In this document: positions 8,467-16,899 of the stretch, one piece after another
How the letters are laid out: each line of letters begins with the position of its first letter
How positions within the stretch are numbered: the stretch's first letter is position 1
Source of the DNA: Xaviernesmea rhizosphaerae
GTDB taxonomy: Bacteria > Pseudomonadota > Alphaproteobacteria > Rhizobiales > Rhizobiaceae
Assembly (NCBI RefSeq): GCF_001938945.1
Contig: NZ_MKIO01000041.1
Coordinates: 81,556 to 145,555 of the forward strand
DNA length: 64,000 bases
Direction of reading: 5' to 3'
Made by a program: the position numbers and the translations under genes
Notes under the pieces: model-generated
Database searches by the model: none
The model's input: only the letters and a program-made list of their open reading frames with translations
What the model was told of the DNA's origin: nothing

Positions 8467-10854
8467 ATGATGGGGATGGCGCAGGGGGTGCGCGGCACGG
8501 CGCGGGCGCTGGGGGCGGCGCTTGGGATCTGGTTCATGCTGGCGGCGGCAGCGCCGGCAGCTGACAGCACAATCACCGTGATCGTCAAGCCGGGCGATAG
8601 CGATGCGGCGATCGCCGAGGCCATGCGCGCCGCGGCCGCGACCGGTCTGCCCGTGCGCGTGGAACTGTCCGACGCGGATGCGAGCAAGGCCCCGACCGCC
8701 TCGCCGGCCGCAGCCGATGCCGATGCCGATGCACCCGCTTCCCAAACAACGTCGGCCACATCCCCCGCAGCAGCGCCCGCGTCCGGCAAAGCTCCGGCCG
8801 CAGCGCCTGCGCCGGAAGCAGCGGCGCCTGAGACCGCATCGGCGGCCCTTGGCACCGGTCTGGATGCCGGCGCGGCGCTGGAGTCGCTGAGCGAGAACCT
8901 CGGCACCAGTGTCGGCGCGGCCTTTGCCGGCGTCGACCGTCTCGACGATGTGGCGGGTGTCGTGGCGGCGGAGATCGCCGCCAGCGGGCATTCTCCCGGT
9001 GGCATCCTTCTGGCCTTTCTGACGACGCTTCTGGCCGCAGGCCTGCCGGCGCTGGCGCTGAAGCATGGCCTGCTCCGGCTCTTCCGGCCCAAGCTGGAGG
9101 CGCGCGATGCCCTGCAGAAGCTCCGGCGGGCCGGGGGGCGGGCGCTGATCGCGATCGCCGCGCTGATGCTGTTCACCGCGCTCGCCTATCTCGTTCTGCA
9201 GCGCCTGCTGCCGCGCGACACCGTGATGATCGCGCTGGCGCGGGCGCCGCTGGTCACGGTGGCGATCGGCCTCGGCTACGGCATTCTCGCGAGCTTCCTT
9301 TTGTCCCCCCGCCATCCGGCGCTGCGGCTGCTGCCGATCGACCGGGCGCGCTGGCATTGGTTCATGCTGGTCAGCTATGGCACCATCAGCGCGTTCCTGA
9401 CCGAATGCGTGCGCTTTGCCGGCCGCTTCGGGCTGGATCGCACGGCGATCACCGGCGTCATCCTCATCGGCGGCACGGTTCTGACCCTGCATAAGCTCAT
9501 CTGGTTCATCGGCGGCCGGCGCGAAATCCGCGCCGCCTTTGCCGGGCCGAATCCGGGGCCGCTGCGCCGGGCGATCGCCTTCGGCCTGCCGGAATTCTAC
9601 GCGCTCAGCGCCGTGGTGCTCTGGCTCGCCGGTGTCTTGATGCTGAACGGCGATCATCGCGGCGCCTTGGGGCAGGCCTTTTCCGCAACCCAGGCCATCC
9701 TGGTGATCCTGCCGATCCTGGCTTTAGGCATGCATGCGCTCATCGGCGTGATCGGCAAGCGCCGGGCCGAGGCGCGCGCCGCGCTCGACACGGCCGTCAC
9801 CACCAATGTCGCGCTTGAAGCCGCGACGATCCGCAGCCTGCAGACGGCGCTGGCGGGCGTCGTCTGGCTGGTCGGGCTGAATTTGGTCGTGGGGCTCTGG
9901 CGCCCGATCCTGTCCGGTCACGACAGGCTGGGCATGCTCGCCTTCCTGGAAACGGCGCAGCGCTTCAGCTTCGCGGTGGTGGCCTGCTGGGTCGGCTGCA
10001 GCTTCCTGTGGGGCATTTTCGAGGTCTACAGCCCCACGCCGCGCAAGGCCATGCCGGGCAGCGAGGACGAGCTGCCGCCGGTGCAGGCCAGCCGCCTTTC
10101 CACCGTGATGCCCGTCATCCGCAATCTCGCCTTCGGCGCCACGCTGGCGATTACCGTTCTGGTGGTGCTCTCCTCGCTCGGCATCGACGTGGCGCCGCTG
10201 ATCGCTGGCTTCGGCGTGCTCGGCCTCGCCATCTCCTTCGGCTCGCAGACGCTGGTGAAGGATATCGTCTCCGGCATTTTCTTCATCGCCGACGATGCCT
10301 TCCGCGTCGGCGAATATGTCGATACCGGCAAGCTCAAGGGCACGGTGGAGCACATTTCGCTGCGCTCGCTGCGCCTGCGCCATCAAAACGGCTTTGTCCA
10401 CACCATCCCCTTCGGCCAGTTGCAATCGGTCACCAATTTCAGCCGCGACTGGAGCACGATCAAATTCCAGCTGCGCTTCGATAAGGAGGCGGATCTCGAG
10501 CTGATCCGCAAGACGGTCAAGAAGGTGGGTCTGGCCATGCTGGAAGACCCGGAACTCGGGCCCGAATTCCTGGTGCCGCTGAAGATGCAGGGCATCCAGG
10601 ACGTGACCGAGACCTCGCTGATCATCCGGCTGAAATTCACGTGCCGGCCGGGCCAGCCGACGCTGATCCAGCGCGCGGCAATGAAGCGGCTGTTGCCGGC
10701 GCTGCGCGAGGCGGGCCTGCAGCTGGCCTCCAATGCCGTTGTTGTGCGCGGCGGCGAGGCGGCAGCCGATCTCAGCGGAGCGGCCGCCGCCAGCCGCTAT
10801 GGCATGCAGGAGAAGCTGCTGGCGGAAGCGGAGGCCGTGGCGGAGAAGCGGTGA
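8467..10854 (+). CDS. large mechanosensitive ion channel of the MscS family
   Basis: 795-aa inner-membrane channel. A signal peptide (ends near AAAAPAAD) precedes an Ala/Pro-rich, probably disordered periplasmic stretch (about residues 70-140), then roughly nine to eleven hydrophobic segments, and finally the MscS core: VLSSLGIDVAPLIAGFGVLG as the pore helix, then ISFGSQTLVKDIVSGIFF and RVGEYVDTGKLKGTVEHISL as the start of the cytoplasmic beta domain. Much longer than E. coli MscS (286 aa) and nearer to the MscK/YbdG-like large members. The start is the ATG after CGGGGGTTG; a following ATG is also possible. Role: release of solutes on osmotic downshift. It overlaps nothing and stands alone. 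Confidence 0.9.
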   Translation: MMGMAQGVRGTARALGAALGIWFMLAAAAPAADSTITVIVKPGDSDAAIAEAMRAAAATGLPVRVELSDADASKAPTASPAAADADADAPASQTTSATSPAAAPASGKAPAAAPAPEAAAPETASAALGTGLDAGAALESLSENLGTSVGAAFAGVDRLDDVAGVVAAEIAASGHSPGGILLAFLTTLLAAGLPALALKHGLLRLFRPKLEARDALQKLRRAGGRALIAIAALMLFTALAYLVLQRLLPRDTVMIALARAPLVTVAIGLGYGILASFLLSPRHPALRLLPIDRARWHWFMLVSYGTISAFLTECVRFAGRFGLDRTAITGVILIGGTVLTLHKLIWFIGGRREIRAAFAGPNPGPLRRAIAFGLPEFYALSAVVLWLAGVLMLNGDHRGALGQAFSATQAILVILPILALGMHALIGVIGKRRAEARAALDTAVTTNVALEAATIRSLQTALAGVVWLVGLNLVVGLWRPILSGHDRLGMLAFLETAQRFSFAVVACWVGCSFLWGIFEVYSPTPRKAMPGSEDELPPVQASRLSTVMPVIRNLAFGATLAITVLVVLSSLGIDVAPLIAGFGVLGLAISFGSQTLVKDIVSGIFFIADDAFRVGEYVDTGKLKGTVEHISLRSLRLRHQNGFVHTIPFGQLQSVTNFSRDWSTIKFQLRFDKEADLELIRKTVKKVGLAMLEDPELGPEFLVPLKMQGIQDVTETSLIIRLKFTCRPGQPTLIQRAAMKRLLPALREAGLQLASNAVVVRGGEAAADLSGAAAASRYGMQEKLLAEAEAVAEKR

Positions 10855-10895
10855 GGCGCGGCGCGATCTGTGCGATTTGTCGCCCGCCCCTCGCC

Positions 10896-11969
10896 CTATC
10901 GCTGGCCGTCGAACTGCCGGATGAAGGACTGCGTGACGCGATCCGCCAGTTCCTTGTGAATGTCGGAGCGCGGGCGCGTCCCGCCGTCGGCGCACAGGGC
11001 ATCGGGGTCGCCAAGCGACCTCAGGATTTTGGCGCCGTCCGGCTTGCACTCCGGCAGAAAGCTGAAGTGAACGGCCTGCGGGATATGGATCAGCGATCCG
11101 TACGGGGTAAGCCTGGCGAGATCGTCCGCCGCGACCGAGACAGGGACCTTGCCAGCTTCGCCCTGATTGACGAAGAGCAGGGGAATGTCGATAGCTTTCA
11201 AGCTCTGCGGATCGAAAGCCCGCGCCATGGAGGGATCGACGAGCACGGCAAAGCGCACCCGGGCATCCCGGTTTGACTGCTCGTAACGTGTCCTGTCGAC
11301 CGTGCGCAGATCAAGCGGTTCAACAGTCACTTCCGCGCCGCTGACAAAGCTGCGGCGTCCGGCAAACCAGACGCAGTCGGCCATGTCGGGAAAAGCCTCG
11401 CAATAGCGCGCATAGGCTTCAAGGCTGACGCGTCCACCCACCAGATCGAGCACTGCCGCACCCCCGAGTGAAAAGCCGAGGGCGCCGACCTGATCGGAAT
11501 TGATGAAGGGATGCCATTGCGGATCAGCGCTCAGCGCGGTGAGAACGCGCGAAAGATCCTCTGTCCGCTCCCATAGTTTGGGCGTATCCGCCGGTGTCGA
11601 ATCCCCGCTGGTTGTGCCCGGATGATTGGGACCAGCAACGATAAAGCCAGCCTCGACCAGGGGCTTGGCAAGCCAGGCCATGGTTTCCACCCTGGCGCCC
11701 GATCCGTGAGAGAGGAGGATCAGCGGATGTCGGCCTGCGGCAGGGCTGGCACCGACAAAGGCCGGCGTTCCGGCAAATATTCTGCTGTTTCCCATCAGCG
11801 TTTCGGCGCCCCCGGCTTCGGCAGGATACCAAATGGTGACGGACAAGGCTTTGCCGCGGGCTGGCGACTGGACTTCGATTTGTCGGACACCGACCTGCTC
11901 GGCGGCCAGCACCGGCAAGGCCGAGACGAGGAGCAAGAAGGCGGCGAGACTGTGTCTCCAGGTTTTCAT
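10896..11969 (-). CDS. secreted alpha/beta hydrolase (dienelactone hydrolase/PAF-acetylhydrolase-like)
   Basis: 357-aa exported hydrolase. It begins with a signal peptide, MKTWRHSLAAFLLLVSALPV, cleaved after VLA. The oxyanion region is PLILLSHGSG, the nucleophile elbow is GALGFSLGGAAV (Ser in GFSLG), and a candidate catalytic His is in IPQAVHFSF. This layout fits COG4188-type predicted dienelactone hydrolases, whose true substrates are mostly unknown esters or lipids. It converges on the MscS gene with a 41-bp gap and is divergent from a luciferase-like monooxygenase. Fold is firm, substrate unknown. Confidence 0.86.
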   Translation of the reverse strand: MKTWRHSLAAFLLLVSALPVLAAEQVGVRQIEVQSPARGKALSVTIWYPAEAGGAETLMGNSRIFAGTPAFVGASPAAGRHPLILLSHGSGARVETMAWLAKPLVEAGFIVAGPNHPGTTSGDSTPADTPKLWERTEDLSRVLTALSADPQWHPFINSDQVGALGFSLGGAAVLDLVGGRVSLEAYARYCEAFPDMADCVWFAGRRSFVSGAEVTVEPLDLRTVDRTRYEQSNRDARVRFAVLVDPSMARAFDPQSLKAIDIPLLFVNQGEAGKVPVSVAADDLARLTPYGSLIHIPQAVHFSFLPECKPDGAKILRSLGDPDALCADGGTRPRSDIHKELADRVTQSFIRQFDGQR

Positions 11970-12408
11970 CAGGATTTTCCATAGGGTCGAGGGAGGGACG
12001 ATGGTGAAACGATGACAGGATCATAGCGTTTGATTTGTGCGTCCTGCGTCCTGGATCAGGTTTCGAGACGTCCTCGATCGCGATCTGATCCCTGCCCAGC
12101 TCCTGGCCTTGCGCGTCCTGTTGCAATGGCTTTCGGCTGGCCCGAAAGGGCCGCGCGCCGGATCGACGGCTATGGTGGTCCAGCGCGGTGGGGATGATCA
12201 CCGCGCGGCGGGCGGGGTGGCGTCCGGCGGCCGCGGGCATGCTTTGCTGAACACTGTGTTTCCCGCCCTTCCGCTCCGCCCGGCGCATCCTCATGTTATG
12301 GCCAGAGCAAGACAGGACGGCGCGGGTCGCAAGCACCGGACCGGGCGCCCGAAAGGGCGCCACGGCAAGGGCGAAGACCGGGGCGCCCGTATAAGGATAT
12401 GACGCATC
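11970..12408. other. 439-bp divergent intergenic region
   Basis: It separates the divergent hydrolase and monooxygenase genes and must carry both promoters. No believable gene is present. It contains two short GC hairpins with GAAA loops, GGCCC-GAAA-GGGCC (12139-12152) and GGCGCCC-GAAA-GGGCGCC (12344-12361), and an inverted GGATCAG...CTGATCC pair (12053-12091) resembling decayed rhizobial intergenic palindromes. No operator could be assigned. Confidence 0.5.
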
Positions 12409-13431
12409 ATGAAGAAAATCGGTTTCCTCTCCTTCGGCCACTGGTCGCCCTCGCCCCATTCCGGCACGCGCTCGGCGGGCGATGCCCTGCTGCAGTCGAT
12501 CGATCTGGCAGTGGCTGCGGAAGAGCTGGGGGCGGATGGGGCCTATTTCCGCGTCCACCATTTTGCCCGGCAGCTCGCCTCGCCCTTCCCGCTGCTGGCC
12601 GCCGTGGGCGCGCGCACCCGCAAGATCGAGATCGGCACGGCCGTGATCGACATGCGCTACGAAAACCCGCTCTACATGGCCGAGGATGCCGGCGCGGCCG
12701 ACCTGATTTCCGGCGGCCGGCTGCAGCTGGGCCTGAGCCGCGGTTCGCCCGAGCAGGTGATCGATGGCTGGCGCTATTTCGGCTATCAGCCCGATGAGGG
12801 CAAGAGCGACGCCGATATGGGGCGCGGCCATGCCGAGGTGCTTCTGGAGGTGCTCAAGGGCCAGGGCTTCGCCGAGCCCAATCCGCGGCCGATGTTCCCC
12901 AATCCGCCGGGCAAGCTCCGGCTGGAGCCCTATTCCGAGGGCCTGCGCGAGCGCATCTGGTGGGGCGCCGGCTCCAATGCCACCGCTGTCTGGGCCGCGC
13001 AGAAGGGCATGAACCTGCAGAGCTCCACCCTGAAGGACGATGAAACCGGCGAGCCCTTCCATGTGCAGCAGGCCGCCCAGATCCGCGCCTATCGCGAGGC
13101 CTGGAAGGCGGCGGGCCATGAACGCAGCCCGCGCGTCTCCGTCAGCCGCAGCATCTTCGCGCTGGTGGACGACCGCGACCGCGCCTATTTCGGCCAGAGC
13201 GGCAAGGATGCCGACTCGATCGGCTATCTCGATGCCAGCACCCGGGCGATCTTCGGCCGCTCCTACGCCGCCGAGCCCGAAAAGCTCGTGCGCCAGCTGG
13301 CCGAGGACGAGGCGATCGCCGAGGCCGATACGCTGCTGCTCACCGTGCCGAACCAGCTCGGCGTGGACTACAATGCTCATGTGATCGAGGCGATCCTCAA
13401 GCATGTGGCGCCGGCGCTCGGCTGGCGCTGA
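12409..13431 (+). CDS. luciferase-like (LLM class) flavin-dependent monooxygenase
   Basis: 340-aa TIM-barrel flavoprotein of the bacterial luciferase superfamily, using FMNH2 supplied by a separate reductase. Seen: the N-terminal MKKIGFLSFGHWSP, the LAVAAEELGADGAYFRVHHF region characteristic of the family, and DLISGGRLQLGLSRGSPEQV, the flavin-phosphate loop. No reductase gene is adjacent. The oxidised substrate is unknown; members act on alkanes, sulfonates, long-chain aldehydes and others. Start is supported by CGCATC before ATG and by conservation of the first strand. Confidence 0.9.
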   Translation: MKKIGFLSFGHWSPSPHSGTRSAGDALLQSIDLAVAAEELGADGAYFRVHHFARQLASPFPLLAAVGARTRKIEIGTAVIDMRYENPLYMAEDAGAADLISGGRLQLGLSRGSPEQVIDGWRYFGYQPDEGKSDADMGRGHAEVLLEVLKGQGFAEPNPRPMFPNPPGKLRLEPYSEGLRERIWWGAGSNATAVWAAQKGMNLQSSTLKDDETGEPFHVQQAAQIRAYREAWKAAGHERSPRVSVSRSIFALVDDRDRAYFGQSGKDADSIGYLDASTRAIFGRSYAAEPEKLVRQLAEDEAIAEADTLLLTVPNQLGVDYNAHVIEAILKHVAPALGWR

Positions 13432-13438
13432 GGCAAGT

Positions 13439-13642
13439 GCATCGGACTGAAACCAGAGGCAGTCCGATGCTCCATTTTTCTCTCTTTTGCACCGGCTTCC
13501 TCCGAAAGCCGGTGCCCCTTTTGCGCGCCATGCCGTGGAGCGCTATCCGACCTGATCGAACCAGATCGGCGTGCCTCAAGCCTCTTTTTTTAAAGCACAA
13601 TCTTATCGATCTTCGTTTCACTCGGATCAGATTTTGCTCTAG
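13439..13642. repeat. decayed RIME1 copy plus a second rhizobial palindromic repeat
   Basis: The left part (13439-13525) starts GCATCGGACTGA, contains the CCGAAAGCCGGTGCCC block and matches the two full RIME1-like elements at 14271 and 41701, but has lost its right arm. The right part (13592-13642), read on the minus strand, begins CTAGAGCA and contains GAGTGAAACGAAGATC; it is related to the 51-bp element at 22632-22682. This is the composite mosaic structure usual for RIMEs. No gene in this stretch. Confidence 0.65.
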
Positions 13643-13674
13643 AGAGGGGATGAGGGAACAGCGCGGGATCGATC

Positions 13675-14286
13675 ATGGGTAGCGTCTCCATCTGGCATTG
13701 GCTGATTGTTTTGGCGGTTATATGCCTGCCGCTGGTTTTCGCCTTCCGCCAGGCCCCGGCCGGACCCAATCGTTTCGGCCCTGCCCCCGGCCGCCCCATG
13801 GGGCTCTACGACGCCGTCGAGAGTTTCTTCCGCAACTATGTCACCTTTTCGGGCCGGGCCAGCCGTTCGGAATTCTGGTACGCCTATCTCTTCCTCTTCA
13901 TCACGACGGTCGCCATCTCGCTCGCCGACCAGAACGGCATCGTCGGTAGCCTCTGGTCTCTGGGCACACTTCTGCCCGCTTTCGCAATCGCCGCACGGCG
14001 CCTGCACGACATCAATCGCAGCGGCTGGCTGCAGCTCCTGTCGTGGCTGCCGCCGATCGGCTTTATCGTCCTGCTCGTCTGGTGGTGCACGCCGCCCAGG
14101 GACGCTGCGGCGAATGAAAGCGATGCGCAGGGTGTGGCGACGCCGCCGGCCGGCCTTTCGCTGAACCAGCTCGAGCTGATCGAGCGCCTCGCGAGGCTGA
14201 AGGACAGCGGGGCGATTTCCGCCGAGGAATTCGAGGCGGAAAAGCGAAAGCTTCTCGGCGGACCTTCGGTTAGAGCATCGGACTGA
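13675..14286 (+). CDS. DUF805 membrane protein with C-terminal SHOCT-like segment
   Basis: 203 aa. An N-terminal hydrophobic helix (residues 5-24) is followed by a DUF805 domain: FRNYVTFSGRASRSEFWYAY, three to four hydrophobic helices, and AARRLHDINRSGWLQLL, the most conserved DUF805 motif. The C-terminus LIERLARLKDSGAISAEEFE is a SHOCT-type short helical motif. Function unknown; DUF805 proteins are inner-membrane and often fused to other small domains. The last residues (RASD and stop) are encoded by the left end of a RIME1 element, so the original C-terminus was probably replaced. Confidence 0.85.
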   Translation: MGSVSIWHWLIVLAVICLPLVFAFRQAPAGPNRFGPAPGRPMGLYDAVESFFRNYVTFSGRASRSEFWYAYLFLFITTVAISLADQNGIVGSLWSLGTLLPAFAIAARRLHDINRSGWLQLLSWLPPIGFIVLLVWWCTPPRDAAANESDAQGVATPPAGLSLNQLELIERLARLKDSGAISAEEFEAEKRKLLGGPSVRASD

Positions 14287-14374
14287 AAAGCGCACGCATT
14301 CCAATGCTCTAATTTTTTGTTTTTGCATCGGATTTTTCCGAAAACCGGTGCCCACTTTTCGGTCCGATGCTCTA
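14271..14374. repeat. RIME1-like palindromic element
   Basis: Begins TAGAGCATCGGAC and ends GTCCGATGCTCTA, a perfect 13-bp terminal inverted repeat, with an inner TCCGAAAACCGGTGCCC block. It is 104 bp long and closely similar to 41701-41806. This matches the size and two-palindrome design of the Rhizobium-specific intergenic mosaic elements (RIME1). It sits between convergent genes and supplies the stop codon of the DUF805 gene. Confidence 0.85.
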
Positions 14375-14388
14375 AGGGCTGAGCACCC

Positions 14389-15540
14389 TCATCGCCGGGT
14401 GACGGCAAAGAGCTTGCGCAAGGGTTCCTCGCGCAGCGCCCGGCCGATCAGCACCAGCCGGCTGCGGCGGTCCGCGCTCGGCCATCGATCCAGCGGCAGA
14501 GCGGGGCAGAGCTTTTGCCCGACCATATGGACGACCTCCGGCCGGTCCGGCGCATCGCTATAGGCGACGATGCCCTTGGCCCGCAGCAGCGCCATCTCGC
14601 CGCGCTGGCCGGTGGCGAGCACATGCAGGAAGGCGGAAAAGCCATTGCGGTCGAGCGGGCCGTCATGCGTGAGGCTGAGCGAGACGATCCCGCCATGGCG
14701 ATCGCCCGGGAGAGACGGCGAAGAAGGCGCGGCGTGTGACGCGGACAGCGCGCCGCCCTCCCCGGTCGCACGTGCTTCCAGCGCCAGCCAGCCGGCGACA
14801 TCCTCGGGCTTGCTCGCCGCCTGATAGGCCCCGTCGCGCAGAAGCGCCGCCAGGTCGAAATCCGCCTCCGCCGCGACATGCAGCCCTGCGGCCGGATTGA
14901 GCGCGGCGAGCTCGGCCAGCCAGGGGTCGGCCGCGGCGCGGCCACCCTTGGTCAGCACGATCTCGTCGGCAAAGGCGAGCTGCTTCCAGCATTCGAAATG
15001 GTTCTCCAGCGGCCCCGCGCCATGTTCCAGATCGAAGGCGGCGATGACGCGCGCCAGACGAAAGCGGCGGGCCACCACATGATCACGCAGGCCGAAGGCC
15101 GGAAGCGTGCCGGGGATCAGGCCGGCCACCACCGGCGCGGGATCGGCCAGCCCCGTCGTTTCCACGATCACGCGGGAAAAGGCCGCACCACTCCCCTTGG
15201 CCCGCTCTTCCTGCAAGGCGAAGAGCGCGCCGCGCAGATCGCCCTGCACGGTGCAGCAGAGGCAGCCGGAGGCGGTGATCGTCACCCGCTGCGCGCCATG
15301 GCGCACCAGATCATGATCCACCGGCACCGCGCCGAATTCATTGATGATCACTGCGCTGTCGGCAAAGCGTGGGTCCGCGAGGATCCGGTTGAGCAAAGTG
15401 GTCTTGCCGGCGCCGAGAAAGCCGGTCAGCAGGAAGAGGGGCGTGGCATCAGCTCTTTGCACCGGGCCGGAAGTCGCGTCGGCGGCGGGCGCCGCTCGGC
15501 TCGCCTGCTTCACCCCGCTCTTGCGCAGCGGCCAGATCAT
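14389..15540 (-). CDS. CobW/ZNG1-like GTPase (zinc metallochaperone family)
   Basis: 383-aa G3E-family GTPase. Walker A is FLLTGFLGAGKTTLLNRIL, the metal motif is SGCLCCTVQGDL (CxCC, the hallmark of the COG0523 zinc-linked subgroup), and VIVETTGLADPAPV is the switch region; the CobW_C domain follows. The start MIWPLRKSG overlaps the stop of the preceding small gene as ATGA, showing translational coupling. It lies across a Zur-like box from a zinc ABC importer, so the likely role is delivering Zn(II) to client metalloenzymes when zinc is scarce. A cobalamin role is unlikely, as no cob genes are near. Confidence 0.92.
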   Translation of the reverse strand: MIWPLRKSGVKQASRAAPAADATSGPVQRADATPLFLLTGFLGAGKTTLLNRILADPRFADSAVIINEFGAVPVDHDLVRHGAQRVTITASGCLCCTVQGDLRGALFALQEERAKGSGAAFSRVIVETTGLADPAPVVAGLIPGTLPAFGLRDHVVARRFRLARVIAAFDLEHGAGPLENHFECWKQLAFADEIVLTKGGRAAADPWLAELAALNPAAGLHVAAEADFDLAALLRDGAYQAASKPEDVAGWLALEARATGEGGALSASHAAPSSPSLPGDRHGGIVSLSLTHDGPLDRNGFSAFLHVLATGQRGEMALLRAKGIVAYSDAPDRPEVVHMVGQKLCPALPLDRWPSADRRSRLVLIGRALREEPLRKLFAVTRR

Positions 15541-15818
15541 GCGGCGGCCTCGCCATCCAGCATGCGTTCGAGATCCGCCGTGGTGACCTCTGCGATCGGG
15601 CGCTCGATCTTGAAGGTGCGGCTGGGGCCCGATGGCGGCAGAAGACCGATCACGGTCTCCACATCGGGGCAGCCCGGCTCGGCGCAGGCCACTTCGTTGA
15701 CGACGATGAGGACGTCCTCCGGCAGGGCCAGGCGCGCGCGCAGCCAGCTGCGAATGCGGCTTGTCGCTTCGGCCGCGCGCGGGCGGCGCGGCGCCAGAGG
15801 ATTGACGAAAGCGCTCAT
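15537..15818 (-). CDS. small conserved Cys-containing protein coupled to the CobW GTPase
   Basis: 93 aa, no signal peptide or membrane segment. Its most distinctive part is NEVACAEPGCPDVETVI, with two cysteines spaced CxxxxC, followed by a basic/hydrophobic strand region FKIERPIAEVTTADLERML. I do not recognise a named family. It is the first gene of the zinc-responsive CobW operon and its stop overlaps the GTPase start by 4 bp. A metal-related adaptor or client role is possible from context, but this is inference only. Confidence 0.75.
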   Translation of the reverse strand: MSAFVNPLAPRRPRAAEATSRIRSWLRARLALPEDVLIVVNEVACAEPGCPDVETVIGLLPPSGPSRTFKIERPIAEVTTADLERMLDGEAAA

Positions 15819-15940
15819 GGATCAGGTCTCGTTGCGTGGGATCATCGCAGGCGCCGGCCAAGCGGCGCGCCCTCCCCTCCTGCCGATGCAGACAGGGCCG
15901 GGGAGGAAAGAAGGTATAACATTACGTTCCGCATTGACGG

Positions 15941-15957
15941 ATGTGATAACATAACAT
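15941..15957. promoter_or_regulatory. Zur-like zinc operator
   Basis: Read on the minus strand the site is ATGTTATGTTATCACAT, matching the alphaproteobacterial Zur palindrome ATGTTATA-N-TATAACAT at 14 of 16 defined positions (consensus from memory). It lies in the 280-bp region between the divergent CobW operon and aztABC. A second half-site, GTATAACATTAC, lies at about 15914-15925. Probable shared zinc-responsive repression of both operons. Confidence 0.75.
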
Positions 15958-16100
15958 ATCTGAGGGTCAAGCCGGAACGGAAAGCGCCGCCGGCGCGATG
16001 CGTCCCCTGCCGTCCGGCAGCGGGAAACGGCCGCCGAAGACCGTGAAGGACCGGCAGCCGGGCATCGAGCCGAAGGTGACGAACAGGCAAGGATGGGCCG

Positions 16101-16889
16101 ATGAGCCAGCACGCCAGACATTGCGACCACGCGGCGCAGACCGAAGCCCGGGACGATGCCGCCCTGCGGTTTCGCGATCTGACGCTGGGCTATGGCGACC
16201 ATGCGGCCGTGCACCATCTCGACGGCACCATTGCCCGCGGCGCGCTGATGGCGATCGTCGGCGCCAATGGCTCGGGCAAATCGACCCTGCTGAAGGCAGT
16301 GGCCGGCGTTCTCAGGCCCATGTCCGGCCGGATCGAGCGCTCCTCCGGCCTTCGCGTGGCCTATCTGGCGCAGCAATCGGAAATCGACCGCAGCTTTCCT
16401 GCCCGCGTCCTCGATCTCGTCTCCCTCGGCCTCTGGCCCAAGCGCGGCCTGCTCGGGCGCTTTCGCGGCGAGGACCGCATCGCGATCGCCACGGCGCTGT
16501 CCGCCGTGGGGCTGGAAGGCTTTTCCGACCGTCCGATCGACTCGCTCTCGGGCGGGCAGTTGCAGCGCGCGCTCTTTGCCCGCGTGCTGCTGCAGGATGC
16601 CGACGTGATCCTGCTCGACGAGCCGTTCAACGCCATCGACGCCAAGACCGTGCGCGATCTCGTGAGCCTGATCCACCGCTGGCACGGCGAGCGGCGCACC
16701 GTCGTGGCGGTGATGCACGATCTGGCACTGGTGCGCGAAACCTTCCCTGAAACGCTGCTTCTGGCGCGCCGCGCGGTGGCCTGGGGCGAGACGGCCAAGA
16801 GCCTTTCGGCCGAAAACCTCCTGAAGGCCCGCAACTTCGCCGAGGCCTTCGACGACAGCGCGCCCTGGTGCGAGCCGCAGCGCGCCTGA
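16101..16889 (+). CDS. aztA: zinc ABC transporter ATPase (AztA/ZnuC-like)
   Basis: 262-aa ATPase of the manganese/zinc importer family. Walker A is VGANGSGKSTLLKAVAG, the Q-loop region AYLAQQSEIDRSFP is characteristic of this group, the signature is SLSGGQLQRALFARVL and Walker B is VILLDEPFNAID; the H-loop is VAVMHDLAL. It begins with a His/Cys stretch, MSQHARHCDHAAQ, that might bind metal. First gene of an ATPase-permease-binding protein operon facing a Zur-like box. The AztA name rather than ZnuC rests on overall resemblance and gene order, with moderate certainty. Confidence 0.88.
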   Translation: MSQHARHCDHAAQTEARDDAALRFRDLTLGYGDHAAVHHLDGTIARGALMAIVGANGSGKSTLLKAVAGVLRPMSGRIERSSGLRVAYLAQQSEIDRSFPARVLDLVSLGLWPKRGLLGRFRGEDRIAIATALSAVGLEGFSDRPIDSLSGGQLQRALFARVLLQDADVILLDEPFNAIDAKTVRDLVSLIHRWHGERRTVVAVMHDLALVRETFPETLLLARRAVAWGETAKSLSAENLLKARNFAEAFDDSAPWCEPQRA

Positions 16890-16899
16890 GGTCTCCGCC

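Noticed and set aside
8287..9657. Minus-strand 456-aa frame with His/Arg/Gln-rich translation opposite the MscS gene
   Set aside because: Low-complexity shadow of the MscS coding sequence; no start signal or domain.
12139..12361. Two GAAA-loop hairpins as possible small RNA
   Set aside because: Stems are only 5-7 bp and no promoter or terminator frames them.
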